Source: Myxococcales bacterium (lineage in GTDB: Bacteria; Myxococcota_A; Polyangia; Haliangiales; J016). Taken from it: a stretch of 15,252 nt of DNA. Both the position numbers and the translations under genes were made by a program. The stretch spans positions 1-15,252 of the forward strand of contig JABAAV010000033.1 in assembly GCA_014238595.1 (NCBI GenBank), read 5' to 3'. This document shows, one piece after another, positions 1-6,774 of this stretch. Below the pieces are notes generated by a model that saw only the letters and a list, made by a program, of their open reading frames with translations, had not been told where the DNA came from and did no database searches. How positions within the stretch are numbered: position 1 is the stretch's first letter; the number at the start of each line of letters is the position of its first letter.

Positions 1-939
1 TTCACAAACCCTAAGTTTTGCAGAACGTGAACGAGGGTTGTTTTGTTTTTCTAAATCGCTTGGTGTGATAGGTTTTTTTGTAACGCGAAGACAAGAAGGT
101 TCAATAGGTTCTCCAGCTTCTATGGCCAGTTGTTTGGGGAGGGTAGAAACATATTCTAAATCACGGAACGCTTGTTTGACGAGTCTATCCTCTAATGAAT
201 GAAAAGAAATAATTGCACAACGCCCTTGAGGCATGAGTTGTTTAGGAAAGAAAGAAAGAAATTGAGACAACTGTCCTAGTTCGTCATTAATGGCAATACG
301 AATTGCTTGAAATGTTCGTGTTGCAGGATGAATTTTTTGTCGTCGTTGATGCTGGATCGGCACTGTATTTGTAATGATGTTTGCTAAATCTGTAGTCGTT
401 GTCAGTGTTTGCTGAATCAATGCACTTTTAATCGCAGCGGCAATTTTTTTGTGATATTTTTCTTCACCCCATGTTTTTAATGTGTGTGCAATGGTGTCGA
501 CATTGTTTTGTTTAATCCATGATAGTGCAGTTAAGCGTTGTGTCGTATCCATGCGCATATCCAAAGGACCTTCATTAAGGAATGAGAAACCACGATTATT
601 TATGTCGATTTGCATGGATGATAGGCCTAAATCAAGCATGATTCCATCAAACAAAGGCAAAGAAAGATCTTTACGGATTGTTTCTAATTTTGAAAATTGT
701 CCATGAATAAGCGTTGCACGCTCTAAAACCCCTTCTTTTTTAAAACATTGTTCGGTGAGATCTAGTGCCGCTTGATCTTGGTCAATACAAATAAGACGTG
801 CTTTGGGGAGTGTTTGAAGCAGTGCGAGGCTATGTCCGCCCGCACCTGTTGTTCCATCACAATAAAGCCCTTGAGAATTGTGGCACAATAACTCAAGGGT
901 TTCTCGTTGAAGTACTGAAATATGCGGTTTTATTGTCAT
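1..939 (-). CDS. rsmH: 16S rRNA (cytosine(1402)-N4)-methyltransferase RsmH, C-terminus cut by window edge
   Basis: RsmH methylates N4 of C1402 in the ribosomal P site of 16S rRNA, using S-adenosylmethionine. The minus strand reads open for 313 codons from ATG at 937-939 to the window edge without a stop. The SAM-binding motif DGTTGAGGHS lies at residues 28-37. LDLGLSSMQID follows at 100-110, then RGFSF and GPLDMRMD at about 114-129, and near the C-terminus ISFHSLEDRLVK and NPRSRSAKLR; all are family hallmarks. RsmH normally ends a few residues after the last motif, so only a very short tail is missing. An in-frame TAA three codons upstream fixes the ATG as the first possible start. No clear Shine-Dalgarno sequence precedes it. 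The gene is divergent from the Fic-like gene, and no mraZ is found upstream although mraZ-rsmH is a common pairing. Confidence 0.96.
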   Translation of the reverse strand, partial: MTIKPHISVLQRETLELLCHNSQGLYCDGTTGAGGHSLALLQTLPKARLICIDQDQAALDLTEQCFKKEGVLERATLIHGQFSKLETIRKDLSLPLFDGIMLDLGLSSMQIDINNRGFSFLNEGPLDMRMDTTQRLTALSWIKQNNVDTIAHTLKTWGEEKYHKKIAAAIKSALIQQTLTTTTDLANIITNTVPIQHQRRQKIHPATRTFQAIRIAINDELGQLSQFLSFFPKQLMPQGRCAIISFHSLEDRLVKQAFRDLEYVSTLPKQLAIEAGEPIEPSCLRVTKKPITPSDLEKQNNPRSRSAKLRVCE

Positions 940-1100
940 GAGGTGTTACCCAAATATGATGAGATTGATCCGTCATAATCGTTGGTATGATGTACTGACG
1001 GCAAGTTTCTTTATCAAAAGTGTTTTATGGACGGCTTTGTTGCTATCAGGGCGTTTATCCATTATAAGGTTCATGCCGGTTTCAGAGGGACGATAAAGCC
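940..1100. other. Divergent intergenic region between rsmH and the Fic-like gene
   Basis: This 161-base spacer must hold the promoters of both divergent genes. No strong sigma-70 promoter stands out; the best plus-strand candidate is TTATAA at 1062-1067 with only a weak -35 (TTGTTG, 1037-1042) at a long 19-base spacing. An interrupted inverted repeat, CCGTCA at 970-975 and TGACGG at 996-1001, separated by 20 bases, could be an operator or chance. No mraZ-like reading frame is present on the minus strand. Confidence 0.5.
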
Positions 1101-1892
1101 ATGCTCAGATGGGAAGAAAAAGAGGACATTGATGTTCTTATCACTAAAACCGAAAAGGCTGTAGCGACCTTTCGTGTTCAAGAAGCTATCAGTGCTCAAG
1201 ATATTCGCGATAAACTTCAAGAGAAAATTCTCATTTTATGGATTTATCATGACTGGGCATTAGAAGGCGAAGTTTTATCATATACTGATATTAATGCGGC
1301 TATTGATCCAAATATTATCAGTGATAACTCCTTGATTTCATCATACGAAGAAGTCTGTCGATTTTATGAGCTTTGCAAAGAGGCCATCAAGATTGCTGCT
1401 CAACCTGCCCGTGAAATTAATTGTGATTTAATTTTAGAGCTTTACGCTAAATTATCAGCGACAACAGAAGAAACAACGAATGTTTATCGTGGAGAAAATC
1501 CACTTCATCGCGTGTATTATCATGACATTTCTTCCCCAGATAAAATTGCACGCCGGATCGACGAGCTTGATACTTGGTTGCGGGAGGAAGCATCGATGTT
1601 GCGTTCTATTCATCAGGTTGTCGAATTTCATCGGCGGTTTATGTATATCTATCCATGGAAAAAACATAATGGTCGGATAGCACGTCTTGTAAGTAATATT
1701 ATGTTACTTCGATTCCGATATCCCATTGCAGTGCTTCATTCCATTGATCGACAACGATATTATGAAGCATTGAGGACAAATGATTCGAAACTATTATTTT
1801 TATATCTTGAATGTCTTGAAACATCAGCACAATCTTCCATTTCTATTTATAAAGAAGCTGGTATATTGCGCCGTGAACAACACAATAATTAA
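1101..1892 (+). CDS. Fic-fold protein with degenerate catalytic motif (probable pseudoenzyme)
   Basis: Fic enzymes transfer AMP or other phosphate-containing groups from nucleotides to proteins, using the motif HPFx(D/E)GNGRxxR. This 263-residue protein aligns with the Fic fold: an N-terminal helical region with an EG pair at residues 55-56 resembling the inhibitory-helix motif, a YRGENPLHRVYYHDI stretch before the core, and FMYIYPWKKHNGRIAR followed by a helix at about 180-210. In the core motif Tyr184 replaces the catalytic His, Trp186 the Phe, Lys188 the acidic metal ligand and His189 the first Gly, while Asn190-Gly-Arg192 and Arg195 remain. The (S/T)xxxE inhibitory motif also lacks its Ser/Thr (Asp51 in that place). 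The reading frame is intact, so the protein is probably made, but classical Fic chemistry looks unlikely. A GAGG sequence lies 12 bases before the ATG. The gene precedes ahcY by 29 bases and is probably co-transcribed with it. Role unknown. Confidence 0.85.
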   Translation: MLRWEEKEDIDVLITKTEKAVATFRVQEAISAQDIRDKLQEKILILWIYHDWALEGEVLSYTDINAAIDPNIISDNSLISSYEEVCRFYELCKEAIKIAAQPAREINCDLILELYAKLSATTEETTNVYRGENPLHRVYYHDISSPDKIARRIDELDTWLREEASMLRSIHQVVEFHRRFMYIYPWKKHNGRIARLVSNIMLLRFRYPIAVLHSIDRQRYYEALRTNDSKLLFLYLECLETSAQSSISIYKEAGILRREQHNN

Positions 1893-1908
1893 TCGGATTT
1901 TTGCGAAC

Positions 1909-1915
1909 GAAAGAG
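1909..1915 (+). promoter_or_regulatory. Shine-Dalgarno sequence deciding the ahcY start
   Basis: GAAAGAG lies six bases before ATG 1922, a normal spacing. It sits downstream of the alternative TTG at 1901, so it supports the ATG. Confidence 0.6.
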
Positions 1916-1921
1916 AATTTC

Positions 1922-3175
1922 ATGGATCATAAGATTGCAGATAAAACTCTTGTGAAGGAAGGGCAACTTCATATTGAATGGGCAGAATCTCGTATGCCAG
2001 TCTTGATGGCACTGCGTAAGAAAGGCGAAAAAGATAAGCCTCTCAAAGGTATGAGGATTGCAGGTTGTTTGCATGTGACAAAAGAGACGGCGGTCTTGAT
2101 TCGTACACTTACTGCAGCGGGTGCTGAGGTGTCATGGTCTGGATGTAATCCTTTGAGCACCAATGATTCAGTGGCGGCTGCGTTAGCGCAAGACAACATT
2201 TCTATTTTTGCATGGCATGGATTGTCTACTGAAGATTTTTATTGGTGTATTGATCGCACCCTTGATTTTAAACCAACGTTAACCTTGGATGATGGTGCCG
2301 ATTTAATTTTTACTGTCCATAATCGTTATGAACAACTTGCTAAAGAGATTATTGGCGGAACCGAAGAAACTACGACTGGCGTCCATCGTCTGCGAAGCAT
2401 GGCTGACCAAGGAAAGTTGAAATACCCTGTATATGCTGTCAATGACAGTGAAACCAAATGGGATTTTGATAATGTCTATGGGACAGGGCAATCTTCACTC
2501 GATGGTATTCTTCGTGCAACGAATGTTCTTCTTGCGGGAAAAACAATGGTTGTTGGAGGTTATGGTCATTGTGGTCGCGGTGTTGCTATGCGTGCGCGTG
2601 GGTTAGGTGCCAATGTGGTTGTTACAGAAATTCGTCCTACAATTGCACTCAAAGCATTGTTGGATGGTTTTCAAGTCTTGCCTATGGATAAGGCCGCTTT
2701 GTTGGGCGATATTTTTATTACAACGACAGGCATGAAAGATATTTTGGTCGATCGTCATTTTGAAACAATGAAAGACGGTGCCATTGTTTGTAACACGGGT
2801 CATTATGACTGTGAGATCAATATTGACGCCTTAGAATCCATGGCTGTATCTAAGCGAGAAATGCGCGCAAACAATGAAGAGTATACGATGAAAGATGGAC
2901 GTCGTATTTATTTGCTGGCACAGGGACGACTGATTAACCTTTCTTCGGCAGAAGGGCATCCCGCTGAAGTTATGGATATGTCGTTCGCCAATCAATATCA
3001 GGCATTATGTCAGCTTGCACATCATGGTAAAACATTAGAAAACAAAGTGTATCAATTACCCCCTGAATTAGATCAAGAAATAGCGCAGATCAAACTCGCA
3101 ACCATGGGATGTGAGATCGATCATCTTACTCAAGAACAAATCGATTACCATAGTGACTATTCTGCAGGGACTTGA
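1922..3175 (+). CDS. ahcY: Adenosylhomocysteinase (S-adenosylhomocysteine hydrolase), short archaeal/Thermotoga-like type
   Basis: AhcY hydrolyses S-adenosylhomocysteine, the product inhibitor left by methyltransferases, to adenosine and homocysteine with bound NAD. Seen in the sequence: His51 in GCLHVT, DDGAD at 123-127, GGTEETTTGVHRL at 145-157, TKWDFDN at 178-184 with the catalytic-type Lys and Asp, the NAD-binding GYGHCGRG at 214-221, NTGHYDCEI at 291-299, and LSSAEGHP at 340-347. At 417 residues it is of the short form. The long proteobacterial/eukaryotic form has an insertion and a C-terminal tail ending in a Lys-Pro-x-x-Tyr-Arg-Tyr-like sequence; here the end reads IDHLTQEQIDYHSDYSAGT instead. 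ATG at 1922 is preferred because GAAAGAG at 1909-1915 sits six bases upstream; an in-frame TTG at 1901 would add seven residues. It follows the Fic-like gene and converges on metK. Confidence 0.97.
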   Translation: MDHKIADKTLVKEGQLHIEWAESRMPVLMALRKKGEKDKPLKGMRIAGCLHVTKETAVLIRTLTAAGAEVSWSGCNPLSTNDSVAAALAQDNISIFAWHGLSTEDFYWCIDRTLDFKPTLTLDDGADLIFTVHNRYEQLAKEIIGGTEETTTGVHRLRSMADQGKLKYPVYAVNDSETKWDFDNVYGTGQSSLDGILRATNVLLAGKTMVVGGYGHCGRGVAMRARGLGANVVVTEIRPTIALKALLDGFQVLPMDKAALLGDIFITTTGMKDILVDRHFETMKDGAIVCNTGHYDCEINIDALESMAVSKREMRANNEEYTMKDGRRIYLLAQGRLINLSSAEGHPAEVMDMSFANQYQALCQLAHHGKTLENKVYQLPPELDQEIAQIKLATMGCEIDHLTQEQIDYHSDYSAGT

Positions 3176-3176
3176 G

Positions 3177-3239
3177 TTAGCGTTTGACAAAAAACAAGAC
3201 AAGACCAACCACTAACAGCGGGGGACTTAATACATACAC
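3177..3239 (-). CDS. Candidate 20-residue single-span membrane peptide downstream of metK
   Basis: A GTG at 3237-3239 opens a 20-codon frame ending in TAA at 3177-3179. AGGA sits nine bases upstream of the GTG, which is an acceptable ribosome-binding position. The peptide is almost entirely hydrophobic (LSPPLLVVGLVLFFV) and ends in Lys-Arg, which would suit one membrane segment with a cytoplasmic C-terminus. The frame can be read further upstream, to a TTG start giving 28 residues, but without a ribosome-binding site. It lies 30 bases after the metK stop and its stop abuts the ahcY stop codon on the other strand. It could be a genuine small protein, the remnant of a larger membrane protein, or chance; I do not recognise it. 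Confidence 0.27.
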   Translation of the reverse strand: MYVLSPPLLVVGLVLFFVKR

Positions 3240-3268
3240 CCGTCTATGTCCTGTGAGGAACAAGGATA

Positions 3269-4423
3269 TTAATGGAGTGCTGCCTTGAGTTTTTCAGTAT
3301 GAGGTGTTTGTTCCCATGGAAATGCATCCCGCCCAAAATGTCCATAAGCAGCCGTTTGTTGATAAATAGGACGACGTAAATTTAATTCTTCGATCAGGTT
3401 TCCAGGGCATGCATCAAACACATGTGGGATGGCATCAGCAATGGCTTGGTCATCTTTACTGCCTGTGCCGAATGTTTGAACCAAAAGAGATACAGGTTTG
3501 GCAACACCAATGGCATAGGCTAGTTGAACTTCACAGCGCTGTGCTAGTTGTGCCATGACGATATGTTTTGCGATATAACGTGCATAGTAGCAGGCACTTC
3601 TATCAACCTTAGATGGATCTTTACCTGAAAATGCACCACCACCATGGCGTCCCATACCACCATAGGTATCAATGATAATTTTGCGTCCCGTGAGTCCGGC
3701 ATCACCGTATGGTCCACCAAGAAGAAATGCCCCCGTAGGATTGATGTGAATTTTCATTTTAGGACTACGAAGATTTTTTGGAATAATGGGATCAATCACT
3801 AAAGCACGAATGACTTCGGCAAGTTTATCTTGTGTGACCGATGCAGAATGATGTGTTGAAATAACGACAGTATCAACGGCAACAGGTTTATCATTCTCAT
3901 AAAGAACGGAGACTTGTGTTTTTCCATCAGGATAGATGAAATCAATACCCTCAACAGATTCTTTGCGAACTTGCGCCAGTCGTTTGGATAATTGATGCGC
4001 TAGCATGATGGGAAGAGGCATCATTTCAGGTGTTTCGTTACAGGCGTATCCAAACATCATGCCTTGATCTCCCGCCCCTTGTTGATTCATTTCACCTTTA
4101 TCGACACCTTGTCTAATATCGGGGGATTGTTCCTCGAGAGAGCTTAACAGTCCGCAGGTATTTCCATCAAAACCGATATCTGAATGAACATAGCCAATAT
4201 CTCGGATAGTTTTGCGAACAATGGGTGGAATATTAATCGTTGCTGTTGTTGATATTTCACCTGCCAATATAACGTAGCCAGTTTTCACCATTGTCTCGCA
4301 AGCGACCCGACAGTTCTCATCTTGTGCGATAACCGCATCTAAGACAGCATCCGAAATTTGATCGCAAACTTTGTCAGGATGGCCTTCGGTAACAGATTCT
4401 GAAGTAAATAAAGACTGAGCCAT
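3269..4423 (-). CDS. metK: S-adenosylmethionine synthetase
   Basis: MetK makes SAM from methionine and ATP, releasing phosphate and pyrophosphate; it works in the cytoplasm with Mg2+ and K+. The 384 residues equal the length of the E. coli enzyme and match it throughout. The N-terminus LFTSESVTEGHPDKVCDQ carries His15 and Asp17. GAGDQGMMFGYA at 116-127 is the methionine/ATP signature, INPTGAFLLGGPYGDAGLTGRK is at about 227-248, and the glycine-rich P-loop-like GGGAFSGKDPSKVDRS is at 261-276. YGHFGR and FPWE close the C-terminal domain. The canonical N-terminus fixes the start, yet no Shine-Dalgarno sequence precedes the ATG, and the best promoter candidate lies almost on top of it. Downstream of cysS by 92 bases on the same strand and convergent with ahcY, so synthesis of SAM and disposal of SAH are encoded side by side. 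Confidence 0.98.
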   Translation of the reverse strand: MAQSLFTSESVTEGHPDKVCDQISDAVLDAVIAQDENCRVACETMVKTGYVILAGEISTTATINIPPIVRKTIRDIGYVHSDIGFDGNTCGLLSSLEEQSPDIRQGVDKGEMNQQGAGDQGMMFGYACNETPEMMPLPIMLAHQLSKRLAQVRKESVEGIDFIYPDGKTQVSVLYENDKPVAVDTVVISTHHSASVTQDKLAEVIRALVIDPIIPKNLRSPKMKIHINPTGAFLLGGPYGDAGLTGRKIIIDTYGGMGRHGGGAFSGKDPSKVDRSACYYARYIAKHIVMAQLAQRCEVQLAYAIGVAKPVSLLVQTFGTGSKDDQAIADAIPHVFDACPGNLIEELNLRRPIYQQTAAYGHFGRDAFPWEQTPHTEKLKAALH

Positions 4424-4434
4424 AAACGCAAGAT

Positions 4435-4464
4435 ACTATGTCGTGGACAATGCTATTGTGTCAA
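4435..4464 (-). promoter_or_regulatory. Candidate sigma-70 promoter of metK
   Basis: On the minus strand a perfect -35 box TTGACA (4459-4464) is followed, after 18 bases, by CATAGT (4435-4440; four of six matches to TATAAT). Transcription would begin near 4428, leaving a leader of about five bases before the ATG at 4423 and no room for a riboswitch or ribosome-binding site. A TAGTAT two bases further on is an alternative -10 with a 20-base spacer. Confidence 0.4.
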
Positions 4465-4515
4465 CCCAAGATGTGTTTTGACAAGGAAGAAATAAGAAGG
4501 GTAATGATACATGAG

Positions 4516-6006
4516 TTATTCTTGGATATACCAAATGGTTTCATCAACTTTATCCAAAAGAAATACACCTTGTTTTTCTAATGTATTGCGAATTATATCA
4601 GATTGTTCAAAATTTCGTTCTGCACGTGCTTTAGTACGTTGTTTAATTTGTGATTCAATGAAGGCAATATCCAAATTTTGTCGTATTGCGAGTCGATGAC
4701 GACGCTCTGATAAAAAATCTGTTGGATTGCAGTGTAAAACACCTAAAATTATTCTACCTATTGTTTGAAGAAATTCAGTGCGTTGTTTTAAGATCCCATT
4801 CCATGAGGATGACGGATTTGGAGAATCAAGATCTTTGTTGATTTTTTTGGCAAGATCTCCAAGCAGTGCGACAACAATTGGTGTATTAAAATCATCAAGA
4901 ATGGCTGTTTTGATCTCTTTTTCAAGGGTTTGGACAATAGGATCTAGCTCAGATTGTTCAGAGATGTCGTTTTGTTTGGCAAGATATTCAAGACTATTTT
5001 TGATAGTGGTGTAAAAATAACTCAATCGTTTGTCTGCATGATCTAAATCGACAAAAACAACCTGCTCTTTTTCTTGTGCTAAGACCAATTGCAGAGGTGA
5101 TCTATAATGATACGCCATCATATGAAACCGTACAGTTTCTGGATGATGTTGGTTTAAAACTTCATCAATTGTGAAAAAATTATCTAAAGATTTAGACATT
5201 TTCTCATCGTTGATCGTGATAAGACCGTTATGCATCCAGTAACGCGCAAAGGTATCCGTTCCTAAGGCGCCTTGAGATTGAGCCATTTCATTTTCATGAT
5301 GAGGAAATAATAAATCTTGTCCTCCACCGTGGATATCAAAGCAGTCTCCCAAATGTTTATAGCTCATAGCAGAGCATTCAATATGCCATCCAGGACGACC
5401 TTTTCCCCAAGGGGAATCCCAAGAAGGTTCATTGGGTTTAGCAGATTTCCATAGTGCAAAGTCGATGGTGTTCTTTTTGCGCGTATTGACTTGTATACGT
5501 GTTCCTGTACGTAAATCTTGAGGTGATTGTCCGCTCAATGTTCCATAAGAGGCAAACGTTGCAACATCATAATATACATCACCTTCTATTTGATAGGCTT
5601 TATTTTGTTCAATGAGAGTTTCAATGAGCGAAATAATATCGTTGATATGTGTACTGACATAAGGCTCAATAGTAGGAGGGAGTACACTGAGTTTTTCCAT
5701 GTCATTGTTGTATTTTTCGGCATAATGATGCGCTAACACTAAGGGGTCTTGTTTTCTTTCATTGGCACGAGCAATGATTTTATCATCAACATCTGTAATG
5801 TTACGTACAAAAGTGACATCGAATCCAAGCCATTGAAAACAACGACGGATCATATCAAATACGATAGCAGAGCGTGCATGACCTAAATGCGCAGTATCGT
5901 AGGTCGTTGGACCACAGACATACATGGAAACACAACCTTCGCTCAGTGGTGTAAAAATCTTTTTCTTGTTGGCTAATGAATCGTATATTTTAAGTGGCAA
6001 TGTCAT
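4516..6006 (-). CDS. cysS: Cysteinyl-tRNA synthetase
   Basis: CysS is the class I aminoacyl-tRNA synthetase that charges tRNA-Cys. The HIGH motif appears as HLGH at residues 40-43, preceded by MYVCGPTTYDTA. The KMSKS motif is exact at 269-273. The zinc site that selects cysteine is complete: Cys31, Cys211 in GWHIECSAM, and His236 and Glu240 in PHHENE. The C-terminal DALR-type helical region and anticodon-binding tail follow. At 496 residues it is somewhat longer than the 461-residue E. coli enzyme, mostly in the C-terminal half. Its ATG overlaps the TGA of the upstream two-span membrane protein gene (ATGA at 6003-6006), which implies translational coupling. metK follows 92 bases downstream on the same strand. 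Confidence 0.98.
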   Translation of the reverse strand: MTLPLKIYDSLANKKKIFTPLSEGCVSMYVCGPTTYDTAHLGHARSAIVFDMIRRCFQWLGFDVTFVRNITDVDDKIIARANERKQDPLVLAHHYAEKYNNDMEKLSVLPPTIEPYVSTHINDIISLIETLIEQNKAYQIEGDVYYDVATFASYGTLSGQSPQDLRTGTRIQVNTRKKNTIDFALWKSAKPNEPSWDSPWGKGRPGWHIECSAMSYKHLGDCFDIHGGGQDLLFPHHENEMAQSQGALGTDTFARYWMHNGLITINDEKMSKSLDNFFTIDEVLNQHHPETVRFHMMAYHYRSPLQLVLAQEKEQVVFVDLDHADKRLSYFYTTIKNSLEYLAKQNDISEQSELDPIVQTLEKEIKTAILDDFNTPIVVALLGDLAKKINKDLDSPNPSSSWNGILKQRTEFLQTIGRIILGVLHCNPTDFLSERRHRLAIRQNLDIAFIESQIKQRTKARAERNFEQSDIIRNTLEKQGVFLLDKVDETIWYIQE

Positions 6007-6650
6007 GATGTGTTTGTTCGTATTTTACGAAACCAAGGAAGAATAAAATAGAGTGCTAATAGAATAAGTAATACAAAAAAGAAAGGAACATACCAATAAT
6101 CGACAGGATGCTGTTCATCAAGCAAGACAAGGGTGTCTTCTGATAGGTTGAGGTTGTTTCTGTTATGAACATATCTTTGTAATGGTTCATGAAAAGGAAG
6201 ATCTCGAAGGTAACGAAGACGACCGGTATATTGTTCCCGCGGTGGTGTTTTTGATACAGGTTTTGGATCATAAATAGCTTGATGTAACCAAATTTTAGAG
6301 TTTGAATCTAAAAAAGGAACGAGATAAAATTCTCCTTTAGTTTTTTTACCAGAAAGTATTTGGGCGACTAAAGAGCGATCCGGTTTTGCATCCAATGTCA
6401 AAAAACTATTGTTCTTGGAAGATTCTAAAAGTTCTGCAACTGAACGAAAATGAAGGGGTGTTTTGTTTTGGAAGGAAAACATCAAATCAGGGAAAAGATT
6501 GATCCACAGATAGAGACAAAACACTAAAACACTCAGTGTAAGCAAAGGTCTCTTTGTTCGTGATGTTTTAAGGGATGTGTCTGTAGAATTTGTGGGTGGG
6601 AGATTCTGTGTTGTTGTGGTGTATTGTGTATTTTGAGTGTTATCCTGCAT
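6003..6650 (-). CDS. Unrecognised protein with two membrane segments, coupled to cysS
   Basis: I do not recognise this protein. From ATG 6650 it has 215 residues; an in-frame TTG at 6656 would add two, and neither start has a strong ribosome-binding site. Residues 2-32 are rich in Thr, Asn and Gln and probably disordered. A basic stretch (TSRTKR) leads into a first membrane segment at about 35-58. A soluble region at 59-184 includes LVPFLDSNSKIWLHQAIYDP and YTGRLRYLRDLPFHEPLQRY. A second membrane segment at about 185-206 ends in PWFRKIR. The positive charges predict both ends in the cytoplasm and the 125-residue middle domain outside the inner membrane. The stop codon overlaps the cysS start by four bases (ATGA), so the two are translated together. 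It is divergent from xseA. Confidence 0.8.
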   Translation of the reverse strand: MQDNTQNTQYTTTTQNLPPTNSTDTSLKTSRTKRPLLTLSVLVFCLYLWINLFPDLMFSFQNKTPLHFRSVAELLESSKNNSFLTLDAKPDRSLVAQILSGKKTKGEFYLVPFLDSNSKIWLHQAIYDPKPVSKTPPREQYTGRLRYLRDLPFHEPLQRYVHNRNNLNLSEDTLVLLDEQHPVDYWYVPFFFVLLILLALYFILPWFRKIRTNTS

Positions 6651-6730
6651 AATCAAGCGTCTTGTTTGAATCAGATATGGTTCTATGTATCATGAAATCT
6701 TTGATTTTTCAGGGTTTCTACCATCATACA

Positions 6731-6758
6731 TTGACTCAATAGGTTTATACGATAGAAA
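6731..6758 (+). promoter_or_regulatory. Candidate promoter of xseA
   Basis: TTGACT (6731-6736; five of six matches to the -35 consensus) and TAGAAA (6753-6758; four of six) are separated by 16 bases. Transcription would start about ten bases before ATG 6775. If right, the ATG at 6685, upstream of this promoter, cannot be the usual start. Confidence 0.3.
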
Positions 6759-6774
6759 CTCCAATTTTGTGGAG

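Noticed and set aside
1455..1680. Short frames on both strands inside the Fic-like gene
   Set aside because: They overlap the conserved Fic core in other frames and lack ribosome-binding sites.
1101..1892. Fic-like gene as a toxin of a Fic/Fic-antitoxin module
   Set aside because: No small antitoxin gene lies beside it, and the motif lacks the catalytic histidine needed for toxicity.
3176..3268. Bidirectional rho-independent terminator between ahcY and metK
   Set aside because: Only a four-base stem (TCCT/AGGA) was found and it is not followed by a T-run on either strand.
4424..4515. SAM riboswitch upstream of metK
   Set aside because: The 92-base gap shows no conserved core or stem pattern that I recognise, and the best promoter lies too close to the start codon.
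6685..6774. N-terminal extension of xseA by 30 codons from ATG 6685
   Set aside because: The extra residues do not resemble XseA, the protein from 6775 already has the normal N-terminal length, and a possible promoter lies inside this segment.
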